Shown in pieces: positions 1 to 11,012 of a DNA stretch of 64,000 bases (positions are counted from its first letter, which is position 1; every line of letters starts with the position of its first letter). The translations under genes were made by a program, and so were the position numbers. Under the pieces are notes generated by a model that was not told where the DNA came from, did not search any database, and saw only the letters and a program-made list of their open reading frames with translations. Where the stretch lies: positions 49,039 to 113,038 of the forward strand of contig NZ_PVWK01000062.1 in NCBI RefSeq assembly GCF_003003795.1, given 5' to 3'. Origin of the DNA: Stenomitos frigidus ULC18 (lineage in GTDB: Bacteria > Cyanobacteriota > Cyanobacteriia > Leptolyngbyales > Leptolyngbyaceae).

Positions 1-1
1 C

Positions 2-1093
2 AACCAGATCAAAACCGCCAACGCCGCCGGAGCCAGGATTGACGCGGTAGAAGGTTCGAACGAACCAGATTTATTCTGGATTCCCTCTCGGTTTGACAAA
101 CAGTATAAAGGACAAGGCTTTCCCAAGGGCGTGATTGCGTTTCAAAAGGATTTGTACACTGCGATCAAGCGTGACTCAAAAACGGCATCACTGAAAGTCA
201 TTGGGCCTTCATTGGGTATGACTTACGATCCGGGTGGCGGCAACCCCAACCCACTGCCCAAAGGAAGCCTTGCAAATGCCGTCGATTGGGGTAACTTCCA
301 TCCCTATCCCGGTGGCAACCCATTCAGCTTTCCTTTTGACTACAACACCACAGCGAAATACTACTGGAATAGCAACTTCCCCTCCATCAACATTGACGAA
401 TTTCCCTACAACTTCGACACCTACAGTCCGCCGTTTCAGCCCAAGCCGATGGCAACAACCGAAACCGGTTATTCAACGTTTAAGCAATGGGTGTCCGAGA
501 AGGTGCATGCCAAATACATGCCACGTCTCTTTCTCGAATTTTTCCGCAAGAACGTGCAGCGTACCTGCTCCTATGAGTTTGTAGACGAATTTGCCGATCC
601 TCAGAAGACAAAGCGCGAAGCGAACTTTGGTCTGTTGCGTCACGATCTCACACCCAAACCTGCTTACAACGCCGTCAAGAATCTGATTGCTCTACTGCGC
701 GATCCAGGAGCGAACTTCACGCCGAGTGGACTCGCCTACTCGCTGGACGTGCGCCCCGTGCAAAACTACCGCGAACCCTTGTCAAAACGCGTTGCCAATT
801 ACGATCGCACTCAATATGTCCATCACGTCCTTTTGCAAAAGCGCGATCGCACCTTTTATCTGGTGCTTTGGCACGAGGTTTCCAACAACGATACCAGCGT
901 CCAGCCACCCCGCGAGATTCAGCCGCCCGCACTGCCCGTCACGCTTAAATTGGGTCAGCCCATCCGCACGGTTGCCATTTATGCGCTGGGCGAAGATGGT
1001 CGCCTGACTACCACACCCACCCGCCTGACCAGTAACCAACTGACGTTAAACGTGCCCGATCGCGTGGTCATTGTGAAACTCGTACCAGCTTAA
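2..1093 (+). CDS. Glycoside hydrolase, clan GH-A-like, 5'-truncated by window edge
   Basis: The reading frame is open from the first bases of the window, so the N-terminus lies outside; an internal GTG at 131 is not the true start. Two motifs fit a clan GH-A (beta/alpha)8 retaining glycosidase. EGSNEPD carries the expected acid/base Glu (codon at 62-64) after Asn, and ATTETGYST (near 450-480) carries the likely nucleophile Glu. FADPQ and NFGLLRHDLTPKPAYNAV in between resemble the end of such barrels ('recent GH, paid-out helix' part), followed by a C-terminal beta-rich region of about 130 residues. The substrate cannot be read from the sequence. The protein is probably exported, but the signal region is not visible. 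A nuclease pseudogene follows 4 bp downstream. Confidence 0.7.
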   Translation, partial: NQIKTANAAGARIDAVEGSNEPDLFWIPSRFDKQYKGQGFPKGVIAFQKDLYTAIKRDSKTASLKVIGPSLGMTYDPGGGNPNPLPKGSLANAVDWGNFHPYPGGNPFSFPFDYNTTAKYYWNSNFPSINIDEFPYNFDTYSPPFQPKPMATTETGYSTFKQWVSEKVHAKYMPRLFLEFFRKNVQRTCSYEFVDEFADPQKTKREANFGLLRHDLTPKPAYNAVKNLIALLRDPGANFTPSGLAYSLDVRPVQNYREPLSKRVANYDRTQYVHHVLLQKRDRTFYLVLWHEVSNNDTSVQPPREIQPPALPVTLKLGQPIRTVAIYALGEDGRLTTTPTRLTSNQLTLNVPDRVVIVKLVPA

Positions 1094-1097
1094 TTGC

Positions 1098-1342
1098 ATG
1101 ACTACCGACATCCCATCGCTACAGCAACGTGCGCTGCTCATCCATCAACGACTCTGTGTCGAGTACGGTTGCCCGATCGCTTACTTCCACAGCTTTGATC
1201 CGCTGAGTGAACTCGTGTCAACTACGAGGTTATGATGCTGCATGGTCAGCGCTGCTGTTATCACAAGAACCCAGCCTGCGATCGATGCTCCGTCCTGGAT
1301 CTCTGTCTGTTTGGACAAGCAAGATTGCATGGGAAGGCGTAG
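1098..1342 (+). pseudogene. Endonuclease III-like (HhH-GPD) pseudogene with central deletion
   Basis: An ATG at 1098 opens MTTDIPSLQQRALLIHQRL and runs to PLSELVST, which looks like the N-terminus of a cyanobacterial endonuclease III family protein. It then stops at 1233-1235. A second frame from about 1223 to the TAG at 1340-1342 reads YEVMMLHGQRCCYHKNPACD and on to LCLFGQAR. It contains Cys-X6-Cys-X2-Cys-X5-Cys, the [4Fe-4S] ligand pattern of the endonuclease III C-terminus. The middle, with the helix-hairpin-helix and catalytic Lys/Asp, is missing: only about 80 of roughly 210 residues remain, joined out of frame at about 1220. The enzyme would have been a DNA glycosylase/AP lyase. The identification is by motif; the deletion is directly visible. 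Confidence 0.7.
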
Positions 1343-1356
1343 CACTGGAGAGCCTC

Positions 1357-4101
<2,745 letters not shown>

Positions 4102-4361
4102 ATTGCATCAAACAGGTTACGCTCTCTTCATTTTAGGGAGTTCTCGGGCTCTACGACACACGCCCCAGCAAAAGAGTCAGTAGACGCTGGCTGACGGTAC
4201 GTGAGTTGCATCACCAGCGGTTTGCCAGTGTATCACCACACGATCGCCGTCCCATCACCGATTGGGTGCCAATGTGTCACACGATCGGTGACGAACTGTC
4301 ACACTAGCTTCCAAACCTGAACTTCATACTTAGTTCATCATCTTCAGGCAGGAACGGCAGC
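4102..4361. other. Intergenic region with short imperfect repeats
   Basis: This divergent spacer between mutS2 and a small + strand gene holds two related stretches (TGTATCACCACACGATCG and TGTGTCACACGATCGG) and a 5-bp inverted repeat GTCAC-N7-GTGAC. It may carry promoters for both genes, but no clear -10/-35 pair can be defended. Confidence 0.3.
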
Positions 4362-4562
4362 ATGAGTCGGATTGACCAGGTTGTGCAAACGGCCATTTGT
4401 AGCGGCTATCTGACGACTGAAGCGGAGCAGCGGTTGTGTCAGTATTTTGATGGCAACTGCAACCTGCACGATATTATAGCTCTGACGATGCTACAACGGG
4501 CGTTGTCATCGGGGCAGGTGAAGCGCTTGTCGCAAGAGGAGACGCAACCCTGCGAAGTTTGA
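4362..4562 (+). CDS. Small conserved-looking hypothetical protein (66 aa)
   Basis: An ATG start gives MSRIDQVVQTAICSGYLTTE, followed by a helical, acidic-to-basic small protein ending in QPCEV. There is no signal peptide or TM segment. AEQRLCQYFDG and LTMLQRALSSGQVKRLS look like two amphipathic helices. I do not recognise a named family, though short proteins of this style (two helices, Leu-rich second half) are frequent in cyanobacteria. It stands alone between mutS2 and the convergent ROCO gene. GGCAGGAACGGCAGC precedes the ATG and gives only a weak ribosome site. Confidence 0.6.
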   Translation: MSRIDQVVQTAICSGYLTTEAEQRLCQYFDGNCNLHDIIALTMLQRALSSGQVKRLSQEETQPCEV

Positions 4563-4624
4563 GCAAGGCGCTGATGTCTTCGTAACGGTTTGTAGGCTTG
4601 AATAGAATGCTAAAAGAGTCTGCT

Positions 4625-7510
4625 TTACGGATGAAACTCTTTAGCGTGATGTTCGCAGAGCCAGAGGTAATCGCCTTCAGGGGTCAGTATTTGCTTGAGG
4701 TTGCCCCATTGTTTACTGGGATCTTTCTGGTCGAGCAGTTGCCGCAAGGCACGCAAGGCCGCACCATCGATCGCGTCCAGTTTGCGATCGCCCTCTGGCA
4801 ACGCATCGGCATAGTCTGCATCGGCGAAGCCTTTGCTGTCGGGCAGTTTTCCGGCAAGCTCTTTGGCAAAGTCAATGTCGCTTTTGAAGATGGTTTCGTA
4901 ATCTTTGGCTTCCATGACACCCAGCCAGGGGCCGACTAAGGGCGTGGCGAATTTGAGAATTTTGACCATGCGACGGTAGTAGGGTGTCACCGTTTGCAAC
5001 CATTTCTGGGGTTCGTCGATCGGGTACAGTCCGCAGGGTTGCTTGGGGTCAGTCGGGTCAATGGTGGGGTGCATATGACCGGGCATCTGGCAGTAGAGTT
5101 GCAGGTTGATGCGCTGCATCCCGATGTCTTTTGACCAGACTCTGCGATCGTCGGGGCGGAGTACAAAGAGGTTGGGACACTGCGATTCCAAAAATTTCTG
5201 CTGCTGTCGGAATTGTCTGAGAAATTGACTCTGTACCAGTTCCCGTAGCTCTGATTGACCATCCTGGATTTCATCTAAGCGAGCCAGGACGGCATCTTGC
5301 GTTGTCCAGTGCAGCCCAAACAGGAGTTTGGTCACAGAAATGTTTTCCAGGCAAGAGGGACATTCAATGCTTTCCTTCGGCTGTTCGCGTTCCAGTCGTT
5401 TAACCAGATTGGCGTAATCAAATTCGTGTAAGCAGTTTTCATGATTTGGGTCTGGACAGGGAATCAGGCGAGTGATTTGCAGACCGGGGTAACGGCGCAA
5501 GGTGAGTTCGATGCCTTCTTTGAGCAGGTCAAAGAAACTGTGGGGCATAGCACCGCGCACGGTGAGTTGCAGATACTCTGCATTCGTCTTGTCGTCGCGC
5601 CCAATTTTGGCGAGTGCCAGATGGGTTTGTTCGCGGTCTTGAAATAAGACACCCGTGCGCCAGTGGATGCCGCGTCGTTCGCCTTCTTCGATCGTAAAGC
5701 GATGCTGGCGGGCAATGAACCAGGTGGGAATGCCGGGAAGCACCTCACTGAGCTGGAACTTCATGATGATTTCTTTGCAATTCGGCTCTTGCTGTTTGCT
5801 CTGCCACAGCGATTCGTAGTTGGGTGGCTCAAACGGTAAGCGTTCGACGATAAGGCTGATGTCTTTGTTCTCCAGCGTGCGGTAGGAGAGGTCAAAGCGT
5901 TCCATCAGGCGCAAAAAGTGATCGCGCATGGGGGCATCCAGGTCGCGCCAGAGCTGCTCCATGCAGGCACGGGTGAAGATGCCGTTGCGCTGCGTGACTT
6001 CCTCGGCTTCCAATACTTTGCTGATGTGTTCGGTTACCCACTGAGGTTTGAAGATAACCAGATCGTTGAGTTCGTCGTTGTCTTGAAAGAAGAGAATTTC
6101 GCCTAATTCATGCAGCCAGGTTGCCAGCACTCGTTGACTGGTAGGCGCGACTTTATGTTTATTCATCACGCCCCAAAACTTCTGCGGTGTAGTGTGACGC
6201 ATCTGAGAGTTTCGCAAGGCGTTGGCAAAGTTAAGCCAGGTAGTGGGCCAGCGTTCACCCATCAGGGGAAGCTGCGCGGCGGCATTGGTGATTGCCTGTC
6301 GTAGTGCCTCAATTCCCGTTCCTGCTTGATTGCTGATTTCCCACTGCCCGATGATTTCTGGGAACTGTTGTTGCAAATCGCTCAGGGGCAGGTCGGCATC
6401 GCGTTCATCAATGTGGGTTGCCACTAAAAGAATCGGCGAATCAGGTGCGTTAGCGCGAATGGTCTTGAGCCAGTAGATGAGTTTGCCCTGTTCCCATCCC
6501 AAACGGGCATTCCATGCCAGCAGAAACAAGGAACGATTGGTGAGAAAGAACTGGTGGGTCGCGTGATAAATCTCCTGTCCGCCAAAGTCCCAGGTATTAA
6601 GCTGCATGGTGACATCGGCTTCGCTGGGATGGGAGAGCGAGAGACTGCCAATGGCAATGCCGCGCGTGGTCGATTCCTGTTTGTCAAACGGTTGCCCATT
6701 GAGTGCTCGCAGCAGAGACGTTTTGCCCACACCTCCTTCACCCACTATCAGCAGCTTAGAAACCCATTTTCTTTCACTACCTTTTAGTAATTGGCGACAG
6801 TAGGTAACGATTGCTTTCGTTCCCTGATCAACAATCTCTGGCTGCGGCGAAGTAAGTGGATTGCCTGTTAGCTCTAAGCCTGGTGACCCATACGGAAATT
6901 CTTTTAATTCAGTTAGATAACCAACCTCCGGAGGCAATACAGTCAATTGGTTGTTCCCTAAAGTTAACGATATCAACTTAGTTAATTTGCATAGCTCTAG
7001 GGGTAATTTAGTTAATTTATTATCTTGAATGTGTAACCTTTTTAGGTTTCTAAGTAATTCAATCTCTTTTGGAAGAGTCGTCAATGACAGGTTAAATGCC
7101 CATAAGCTAGTTAGATTGTTTAGATGAAAGATTTGAGCAGGTAAATAGTTGAAGCAATTGCCTCCAATCCCTAATTCCTTTAGGTTCTTTAGATTGCCAA
7201 ATCTAAGAGGTAGATCTACGAGACGATTATTATTCAATTTAAGCTCAACAAGGGCTTTTAACTGCTCAATTTCAGCGGGAAGATTCACCAATTGATTATC
7301 CCTAATTTCTAGCTTCTCAAGCTTAATCAGTTTGCTTATTTCGGGAGGTATTAAAGTTAATTTATTGTGATCAAGATTAAGCCTTTTCAGATTAGTGAGT
7401 TGCCAAAGTTCTGCTGGCAGCGCCGTTAAATTTTGACCTGAGAGATCAAGGACAGTCTCTTTTGTCCGTGCAGCGTGTTTAATTCGTTCAAGGAGTTCTG
7501 CCTGGTTCAT
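4625..7510 (-). CDS. ROCO protein: LRR - Roc GTPase - COR - C-terminal domain
   Basis: The protein has 961 residues with the start chosen at 7510 (MNQAELLERIKHAA is the usual family start). The open frame continues to 7621, but that extension lies on a vapC remnant and a GGGTGT-rich spacer. Order: about ten leucine-rich repeats (LTALPAELWQLTNLKRLNLD pattern), then Roc GTPase with G1 GEGGVGKTSL, G3 DFGGQE and a THID in the G4 position, then COR (about 200 residues). The C-terminal part includes CPSC and CLHEFDY Cys/His motifs. ROCO proteins are dimeric GTP-driven switches; the LRR part usually senses a ligand or protein. The LRR half (about 6780-7480) is visibly AT-richer than the Roc-COR half, suggesting separate histories. 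No partner gene is adjacent. Confidence 0.9.
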   Translation of the reverse strand: MNQAELLERIKHAARTKETVLDLSGQNLTALPAELWQLTNLKRLNLDHNKLTLIPPEISKLIKLEKLEIRDNQLVNLPAEIEQLKALVELKLNNNRLVDLPLRFGNLKNLKELGIGGNCFNYLPAQIFHLNNLTSLWAFNLSLTTLPKEIELLRNLKRLHIQDNKLTKLPLELCKLTKLISLTLGNNQLTVLPPEVGYLTELKEFPYGSPGLELTGNPLTSPQPEIVDQGTKAIVTYCRQLLKGSERKWVSKLLIVGEGGVGKTSLLRALNGQPFDKQESTTRGIAIGSLSLSHPSEADVTMQLNTWDFGGQEIYHATHQFFLTNRSLFLLAWNARLGWEQGKLIYWLKTIRANAPDSPILLVATHIDERDADLPLSDLQQQFPEIIGQWEISNQAGTGIEALRQAITNAAAQLPLMGERWPTTWLNFANALRNSQMRHTTPQKFWGVMNKHKVAPTSQRVLATWLHELGEILFFQDNDELNDLVIFKPQWVTEHISKVLEAEEVTQRNGIFTRACMEQLWRDLDAPMRDHFLRLMERFDLSYRTLENKDISLIVERLPFEPPNYESLWQSKQQEPNCKEIIMKFQLSEVLPGIPTWFIARQHRFTIEEGERRGIHWRTGVLFQDREQTHLALAKIGRDDKTNAEYLQLTVRGAMPHSFFDLLKEGIELTLRRYPGLQITRLIPCPDPNHENCLHEFDYANLVKRLEREQPKESIECPSCLENISVTKLLFGLHWTTQDAVLARLDEIQDGQSELRELVQSQFLRQFRQQQKFLESQCPNLFVLRPDDRRVWSKDIGMQRINLQLYCQMPGHMHPTIDPTDPKQPCGLYPIDEPQKWLQTVTPYYRRMVKILKFATPLVGPWLGVMEAKDYETIFKSDIDFAKELAGKLPDSKGFADADYADALPEGDRKLDAIDGAALRALRQLLDQKDPSKQWGNLKQILTPEGDYLWLCEHHAKEFHP

Positions 7511-7586
7511 GAACTGGGGCTTGGGGGGAGGGGGTGTGGGTTGTAGGGTAAAAGCGTGTGCTTCCTGCAACGATAACAGCGCTACT

Positions 7587-7688
7587 TTATGCCCATACCC
7601 GTTGAATCGTATAGGCATCAAACTGTTTGTCTTGACTGATGACGATCAACGAGTGGGTCATAACTTGTGCAATCAGCATTCGGTCGAA
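7587..7688 (-). pseudogene. VapC-type PIN toxin remnant (C-terminal piece only)
   Basis: On the minus strand the frame ending at TAA 7587-7589 reads FDRMLIAQVMTHSLIVISQD and then KQFDAYTIQRVWA. This is the C-terminal third of a PIN-domain ribonuclease toxin: FDRxLIAQ, an Asp in the position of a metal ligand, and FDAY before the end. No N-terminal PIN half, and so no first acidic residues, remains. The fragment runs directly out of the 3' end of the upstream antitoxin gene in another frame, as expected after a deletion. Confidence 0.7.
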
Positions 7689-7912
7689 TAGTCCTTGAAG
7701 TCTTCTAACGGCTCATCAAAGTTATCCGCAAGCCAAATTTTTCCTTTCCAGATGCCAAGCCCGCCTCGCTTCGCAGGTTTTTCCGCTTGAATATCTAGCG
7801 CATCAGGCGTTGAATGGCTTTCGATCAAGGCTTTTGCATAGTGCAAGAGGTCTTGCTTAAGAGGCTCTGGCATCTGGGCAATCGTTTGTAAAATCTCTGT
7901 GTCTGTCGTCAT
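7673..7912 (-). CDS. DUF2281/VapB-like antitoxin, orphaned
   Basis: A 79-residue protein beginning MTTDTEILQTIAQMPEPLKQ with LLHYAKALIES, then GLGIWKGKIWLADNFDEPLE and DFKDY. This is the pattern of small DUF2281-type antitoxins paired with PIN toxins: an N-terminal helical part and a C-terminal toxin-binding tail ending in LxDFKxY. The last residues (STEC) come from the deletion junction with the toxin remnant. The cognate toxin has lost its N-terminal two thirds, so this antitoxin has no intact partner here. AGAGAAAATG precedes the start. Confidence 0.75.
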   Translation of the reverse strand: MTTDTEILQTIAQMPEPLKQDLLHYAKALIESHSTPDALDIQAEKPAKRGGLGIWKGKIWLADNFDEPLEDFKDYSTEC

Positions 7913-8235
7913 TTTCTCTTTAACGCTGCATTATTTCAGTACGGTCAGAAAAAAGTTCGGTTGAGTCTATGGTAATTGGGAATCAAGTGTGAAGTGGAAC
8001 GACGATCGCGCTTCCTGTAACGGTAACAGCGCGATCGCTCCTGTCCATCTAGCAACCAGGGAGCGATCGCCAACGCCAGACCTTATGATTGAGGTGAACC
8101 GCTTCACTCAATCTTGCTAACGCTATGGTGGATGCCCTACGAACGTCTCGACTTCAGCAGGCGATCGATGTTGCACTCATCATGACTCACGGGCATTCAG
8201 ATTCGCTCTCTAACACCCAAAAAGGAGAAAGTTAG
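7913..8235. other. Intergenic region upstream of hicBA
   Basis: It contains a CTTCCTGTAACGGTAACAGC stretch (8010-8030) that is nearly repeated at 7561-7580, and several GCGATCGC sites. A 36-codon frame 8125-8235 (MVDALRTSRLQQAIDVALIM) may be a leader or a gene scrap; nothing more supports it. A good Shine-Dalgarno AAAGGAG sits at 8221-8227. Confidence 0.3.
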
Positions 8236-8481
8236 TTGCTTTATAAAGTGCCTTTAGTGCTTTCACCACAGTCGGAAGGGGGCTTTACAGTGACATCACC
8301 ACTGCTGCCAGAACTGGTTACAGAGGGTGAAACGGTCGAGGAGGCATTGGCAAACGTCCGTGATGCATTGGCGGCTGTTGTGGAAGCCTATGAAGATTTA
8401 GGGCGACACTTGCCGCTCAATATGCAGGTTGCAGACGCTGAAAATGCTCTCTGGCTGGAAACCGTTGTGACTGCCCCATGA
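8236..8481 (+). CDS. hicB: HicB-family antitoxin
   Basis: An 81-residue HicB-type antitoxin with the partial RNase H-like fold: YKVPLVLSPQSEGGFTVTSP, then LPELVTEGETVEEALANVRD and an amphipathic helix EAYEDLG. The start is TTG at 8236, supported by AAAGGAG eight bases upstream; no ATG fits. It lacks the longer C-terminal DNA-binding helix-turn-helix seen in some HicB proteins. It overlaps the toxin gene by 4 bp (ATGA), so the two are translationally coupled. Gene order is antitoxin first, the reverse of the classical hicAB order but common in cyanobacteria. Confidence 0.88.
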   Translation: MLYKVPLVLSPQSEGGFTVTSPLLPELVTEGETVEEALANVRDALAAVVEAYEDLGRHLPLNMQVADAENALWLETVVTAP

Positions 8482-8690
8482 AGTATCGCGATGTCACTCG
8501 CAAGCTAAAAGTACTGGGCTGTGAGGAGTTGCCTCGACGTGGGGGCGGCTCTCACCGTAAATGGTTGAATCCAGAGACACAGCAAGCGACTGTACTGCCA
8601 GATTGGGGTAGCCGTGATCTCAAACTTGGCACCGTGCGGGCTGCCATTCGACAGTTAGGCATTGATTGGAGTGCGTTTGACGGTGCATAG
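8478..8690 (+). CDS. hicA: HicA-family mRNA interferase toxin
   Basis: A 70-residue YcfA/HicA-type toxin with a dsRBD-like fold. MKYRDVTRKLKVLGCEELPR is followed by GGGSHRKW, which carries the catalytic His, and then TVRAAIRQLGID. Proteins of this family cut mRNA during translation arrest and are blocked by HicB. The start codon overlaps the hicB stop. Length and catalytic motif look intact, so the pair is probably functional. Confidence 0.88.
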   Translation: MKYRDVTRKLKVLGCEELPRRGGGSHRKWLNPETQQATVLPDWGSRDLKLGTVRAAIRQLGIDWSAFDGA

Positions 8691-8931
8691 CGCCACTGCT
8701 TGTAAAAATAGCTTCATTGGATCAAAGCGTTGGAGCTGATTGACTGACAAACGATCTTCGCGTAGCGATTGTCATCGCCTGCAATGCGATTGCAACACCC
8801 CACAACGGCATTGTTACCCTGCACGATAGTAACGAAGCGCAATCCGTCGGCTTGAAGAAAAAATCCGATCGCAAACGCCCTACACGCCAAAAAGCCGCGA
8901 TCACGTGAGCCACTTTCTGATGAGGCGATCG
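8691..8931. other. Intergenic region, no supported gene
   Basis: An open minus-strand frame (8714-8935) exists but reads as low-quality text. A weak resemblance to the C-terminus of PIN proteins (AGDDNRYAKIVCQ) was not strong enough to call. Nothing else is visible. Confidence 0.3.
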
Positions 8932-9774
8932 TCATCTTTCATCTTGCTCAGGCAGTGACAGCGCGAGCTGGTAGAGCTGACGCCGGGGTAATGCAGTTTG
9001 CTGTGCCAGTTGACGGCTGGCATCCGATCGCGACAGACCTTGCTTCAAAAGATTTTGCAGTTCGGTTTTAAGGGTTGCTTCAGAGAGCACAGGCTGAGTA
9101 GCGTCTGCTCCAGCCACCACTACCGTAAATTCGCCCTGTGGTTCGTGACTGCTGTAGTGCGCGATCGCCGCTGCCACCGTGCCACGCCAAATCTCCTCAT
9201 ACCGTTTGGTCAATTCCCGCGCCAGCACAATTTGACGGTCTGCTCCCAAAAGCAGAAGATCTTGCAACGTTTGTCGTATCCGATGGGGCGCTTCGTAAAA
9301 AATCAGCGTTCGAGGCTCCGTCTGCAACACCTCTAGATGGGCACGACGGGCTTGCGATTTAGCGGGTAGGAAACCTTCAAAAATAAACCGATCGCACGGC
9401 AAACCAGATGCAATTAAAGCGGCGATCGCGGCACTCGGCCCCGGAATGGGCACCACAGAAATATCCGCCTCCGCGCAAGCTTTCACCAGTTCATAGCCAG
9501 GGTCAGAAATACCCGGCATCCCCGCATCCGTCACCAGCGCAATGCTTTTTCCCTGCTGCAATCGTTCTAGTAGCTCTGTTGTGCGACTATACCGATTGTG
9601 ATCGTGATAGCTAATTTGGGGGGTGCCTACCTGAAAATGATGCAGCAGCTTGCCTGTATGGCGCGTATCCTCAGCAGCAATCAAATCCACCGTTTGCAGA
9701 ATCCGCACGGCTCGAAAGGTCATGTCTTCTAGATTACCGATCGGTGTGCCGACGAGATAGAGCGTTCCGGGCAT
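8932..9774 (-). CDS. rsmI: 16S rRNA 2'-O-ribose C1402 methyltransferase RsmI
   Basis: RsmI uses S-adenosylmethionine to methylate the ribose of C1402 in the decoding centre of 16S rRNA. The start at 9774 gives MPGTLYLVGTPIGNLEDMTF, the invariant N-terminus of this tetrapyrrole-methylase-fold family, and a 280-residue product of normal length. The open frame extends to 9909, but that part is translated repeat DNA (SAVSGQ). Further motifs are AAEDTRHTGKLL, SYHDHN, LVTDAGMPGISDPGY (SAM site) and FEGFLP. It diverges from the PfkB kinase gene across a repeat-filled spacer. Confidence 0.95.
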   Translation of the reverse strand: MPGTLYLVGTPIGNLEDMTFRAVRILQTVDLIAAEDTRHTGKLLHHFQVGTPQISYHDHNRYSRTTELLERLQQGKSIALVTDAGMPGISDPGYELVKACAEADISVVPIPGPSAAIAALIASGLPCDRFIFEGFLPAKSQARRAHLEVLQTEPRTLIFYEAPHRIRQTLQDLLLLGADRQIVLARELTKRYEEIWRGTVAAAIAHYSSHEPQGEFTVVVAGADATQPVLSEATLKTELQNLLKQGLSRSDASRQLAQQTALPRRQLYQLALSLPEQDER

Positions 9775-9810
9775 GGGAGGTGAGGAGTGAGGGGTGAGGG
9801 GTGAGGGGTG

Positions 9811-9907
<97 letters not shown>

Positions 9908-9926
9908 AACCACTAACTACTGACCA

Positions 9927-10814
9927 ATGTCCCAACTTCAATCCCATCGGGGACTTTTCATCGGTGTTGTGACGCTCGATCTCATCTATCTGGTCGATCG
10001 CCCACCGTTGGCTAATGAAAAACTCGCTGCTTCTGACTATACGGTGTCAGCGGGGGGGCCGGCGACGAATGCGGCTGTTGCGTTTAGTCATTTGGGTAAC
10101 GAGGCGATCGTGATGGGTGTGCTGGGCATGCATCCAATGGCGCAGTTGATTCTGACCGATCTTCAGCAATATGGGGTGACACTCAACGATCTAAGTCCGA
10201 CTCTTGCGACTCCGCCGCCCGTCTCCTCCATCATGGTGACAGAAAAAACAGGCGACCGAGCAGTCGTCTCGTTGAATGCAGTGAGAGCCCAGGCGAGTGC
10301 CAACATCCCTGCCAACAGCTTGCAGGATGTGGCTGTCATCCTCATCGACGGGCACCAAATGGCGGTGGGACGAACGATCGCAATGGAGGCACGATCGCGC
10401 GGAATTCCGGTTGTCATTGATGGCGGTAGCTGGAAACCGGGTTTTGAAACAGTGCTGCCTCTGGCTGACTATGTGATCTGTTCCGCCAACTTTCACCCTC
10501 CCCACTGCCAAAGCCCGCAAGACGTGGCGGCGTACCTGTTAAATTTAGGCGTTCCCCATATCGCCATTACGCAAGGGCAGCAACCCATTCAGTACTGGAC
10601 AGTAACCTCAGCGGGACACATCGACGTGCCCATTGTTACCGTGGTCGATACACTAGGAGCGGGAGATATCTTTCATGGTGCGTTCTGCCACGCCATTCTG
10701 CGAGAAGATTTTAGAGACGCACTGGCGATCGCTGCCAACATCGCGGCTCAGTCCTGCCAATACTTTGGTACCCGCCGCTGGATGGAGGAAGGAAGAGGAG
10801 AGAGTTTTGAGTGA
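9927..10814 (+). CDS. PfkB-family carbohydrate kinase
   Basis: A 295-residue ribokinase-superfamily sugar kinase. The N-terminal glycine signature AGGPATNAAVAFSHLG (substrate/lid region) and the C-terminal signature DTLGAGDIFHGAF (anion hole and catalytic Asp) are both intact. The substrate is not evident; adenosine-, fructose- and ribose-type members share these motifs. The ATG at 9927 follows the left heptamer array with no clear Shine-Dalgarno. A second heptamer array in opposite orientation begins 8 bp after the stop, so the gene sits between inverted repeats. The cysQ-like gene lies 200 bp downstream on the same strand. Confidence 0.9.
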   Translation: MSQLQSHRGLFIGVVTLDLIYLVDRPPLANEKLAASDYTVSAGGPATNAAVAFSHLGNEAIVMGVLGMHPMAQLILTDLQQYGVTLNDLSPTLATPPPVSSIMVTEKTGDRAVVSLNAVRAQASANIPANSLQDVAVILIDGHQMAVGRTIAMEARSRGIPVVIDGGSWKPGFETVLPLADYVICSANFHPPHCQSPQDVAAYLLNLGVPHIAITQGQQPIQYWTVTSAGHIDVPIVTVVDTLGAGDIFHGAFCHAILREDFRDALAIAANIAAQSCQYFGTRRWMEEGRGESFE

Positions 10815-10821
10815 ATTGAGG

Positions 10822-10980
10822 AGTCAGCAGTCAGCAGTCAGTGGCCAGCGGTCAGCGGTCAGCGGTCAGCAGTCAGCAGTCAGCAGTCAGCGATAAAACT
10901 AACTCAAAACTCTCTAGCGTAGCGGCGCAAAGCGCTACTCAAAACTCAAAACTCAAAACTCAAAACTCAAAACTTCTTAC
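10822..10980. repeat. Right inverted repeat and TCAAAAC tandem array
   Basis: GTCAGCA/GTCAGCG heptamers (about a dozen) are followed by CGATAAAACTAACTC, CTCTCTAGCG and GGCGCAAAGCGCTACTC, then four or more AACTCAAAACTC units. The part 10822-10940 is the inverted partner of 9811-9907. The array lies between the PfkB and cysQ-like genes. Confidence 0.85.
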
Positions 10981-11012
10981 CCTTCCCTCACCCCTCTCGG
11001 AGACTGCCCAAT

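Noticed and set aside
7511..7621. N-terminal extension of the ROCO protein
   Set aside because: The extension overlaps the vapC remnant and a GT-rich spacer, while MNQAELLERI at 7510 is the standard family start.
8714..8935. 73-codon minus-strand ORF with faint PIN-like text
   Set aside because: AGDDNRYAKIVCQ gave a weak impression of a PIN C-terminus, but no other part of the frame supports it.
10818..10980. Possible CRISPR array
   Set aside because: Units are 7 and 12 bp in direct tandem without unique spacers; they are short tandem repeats.
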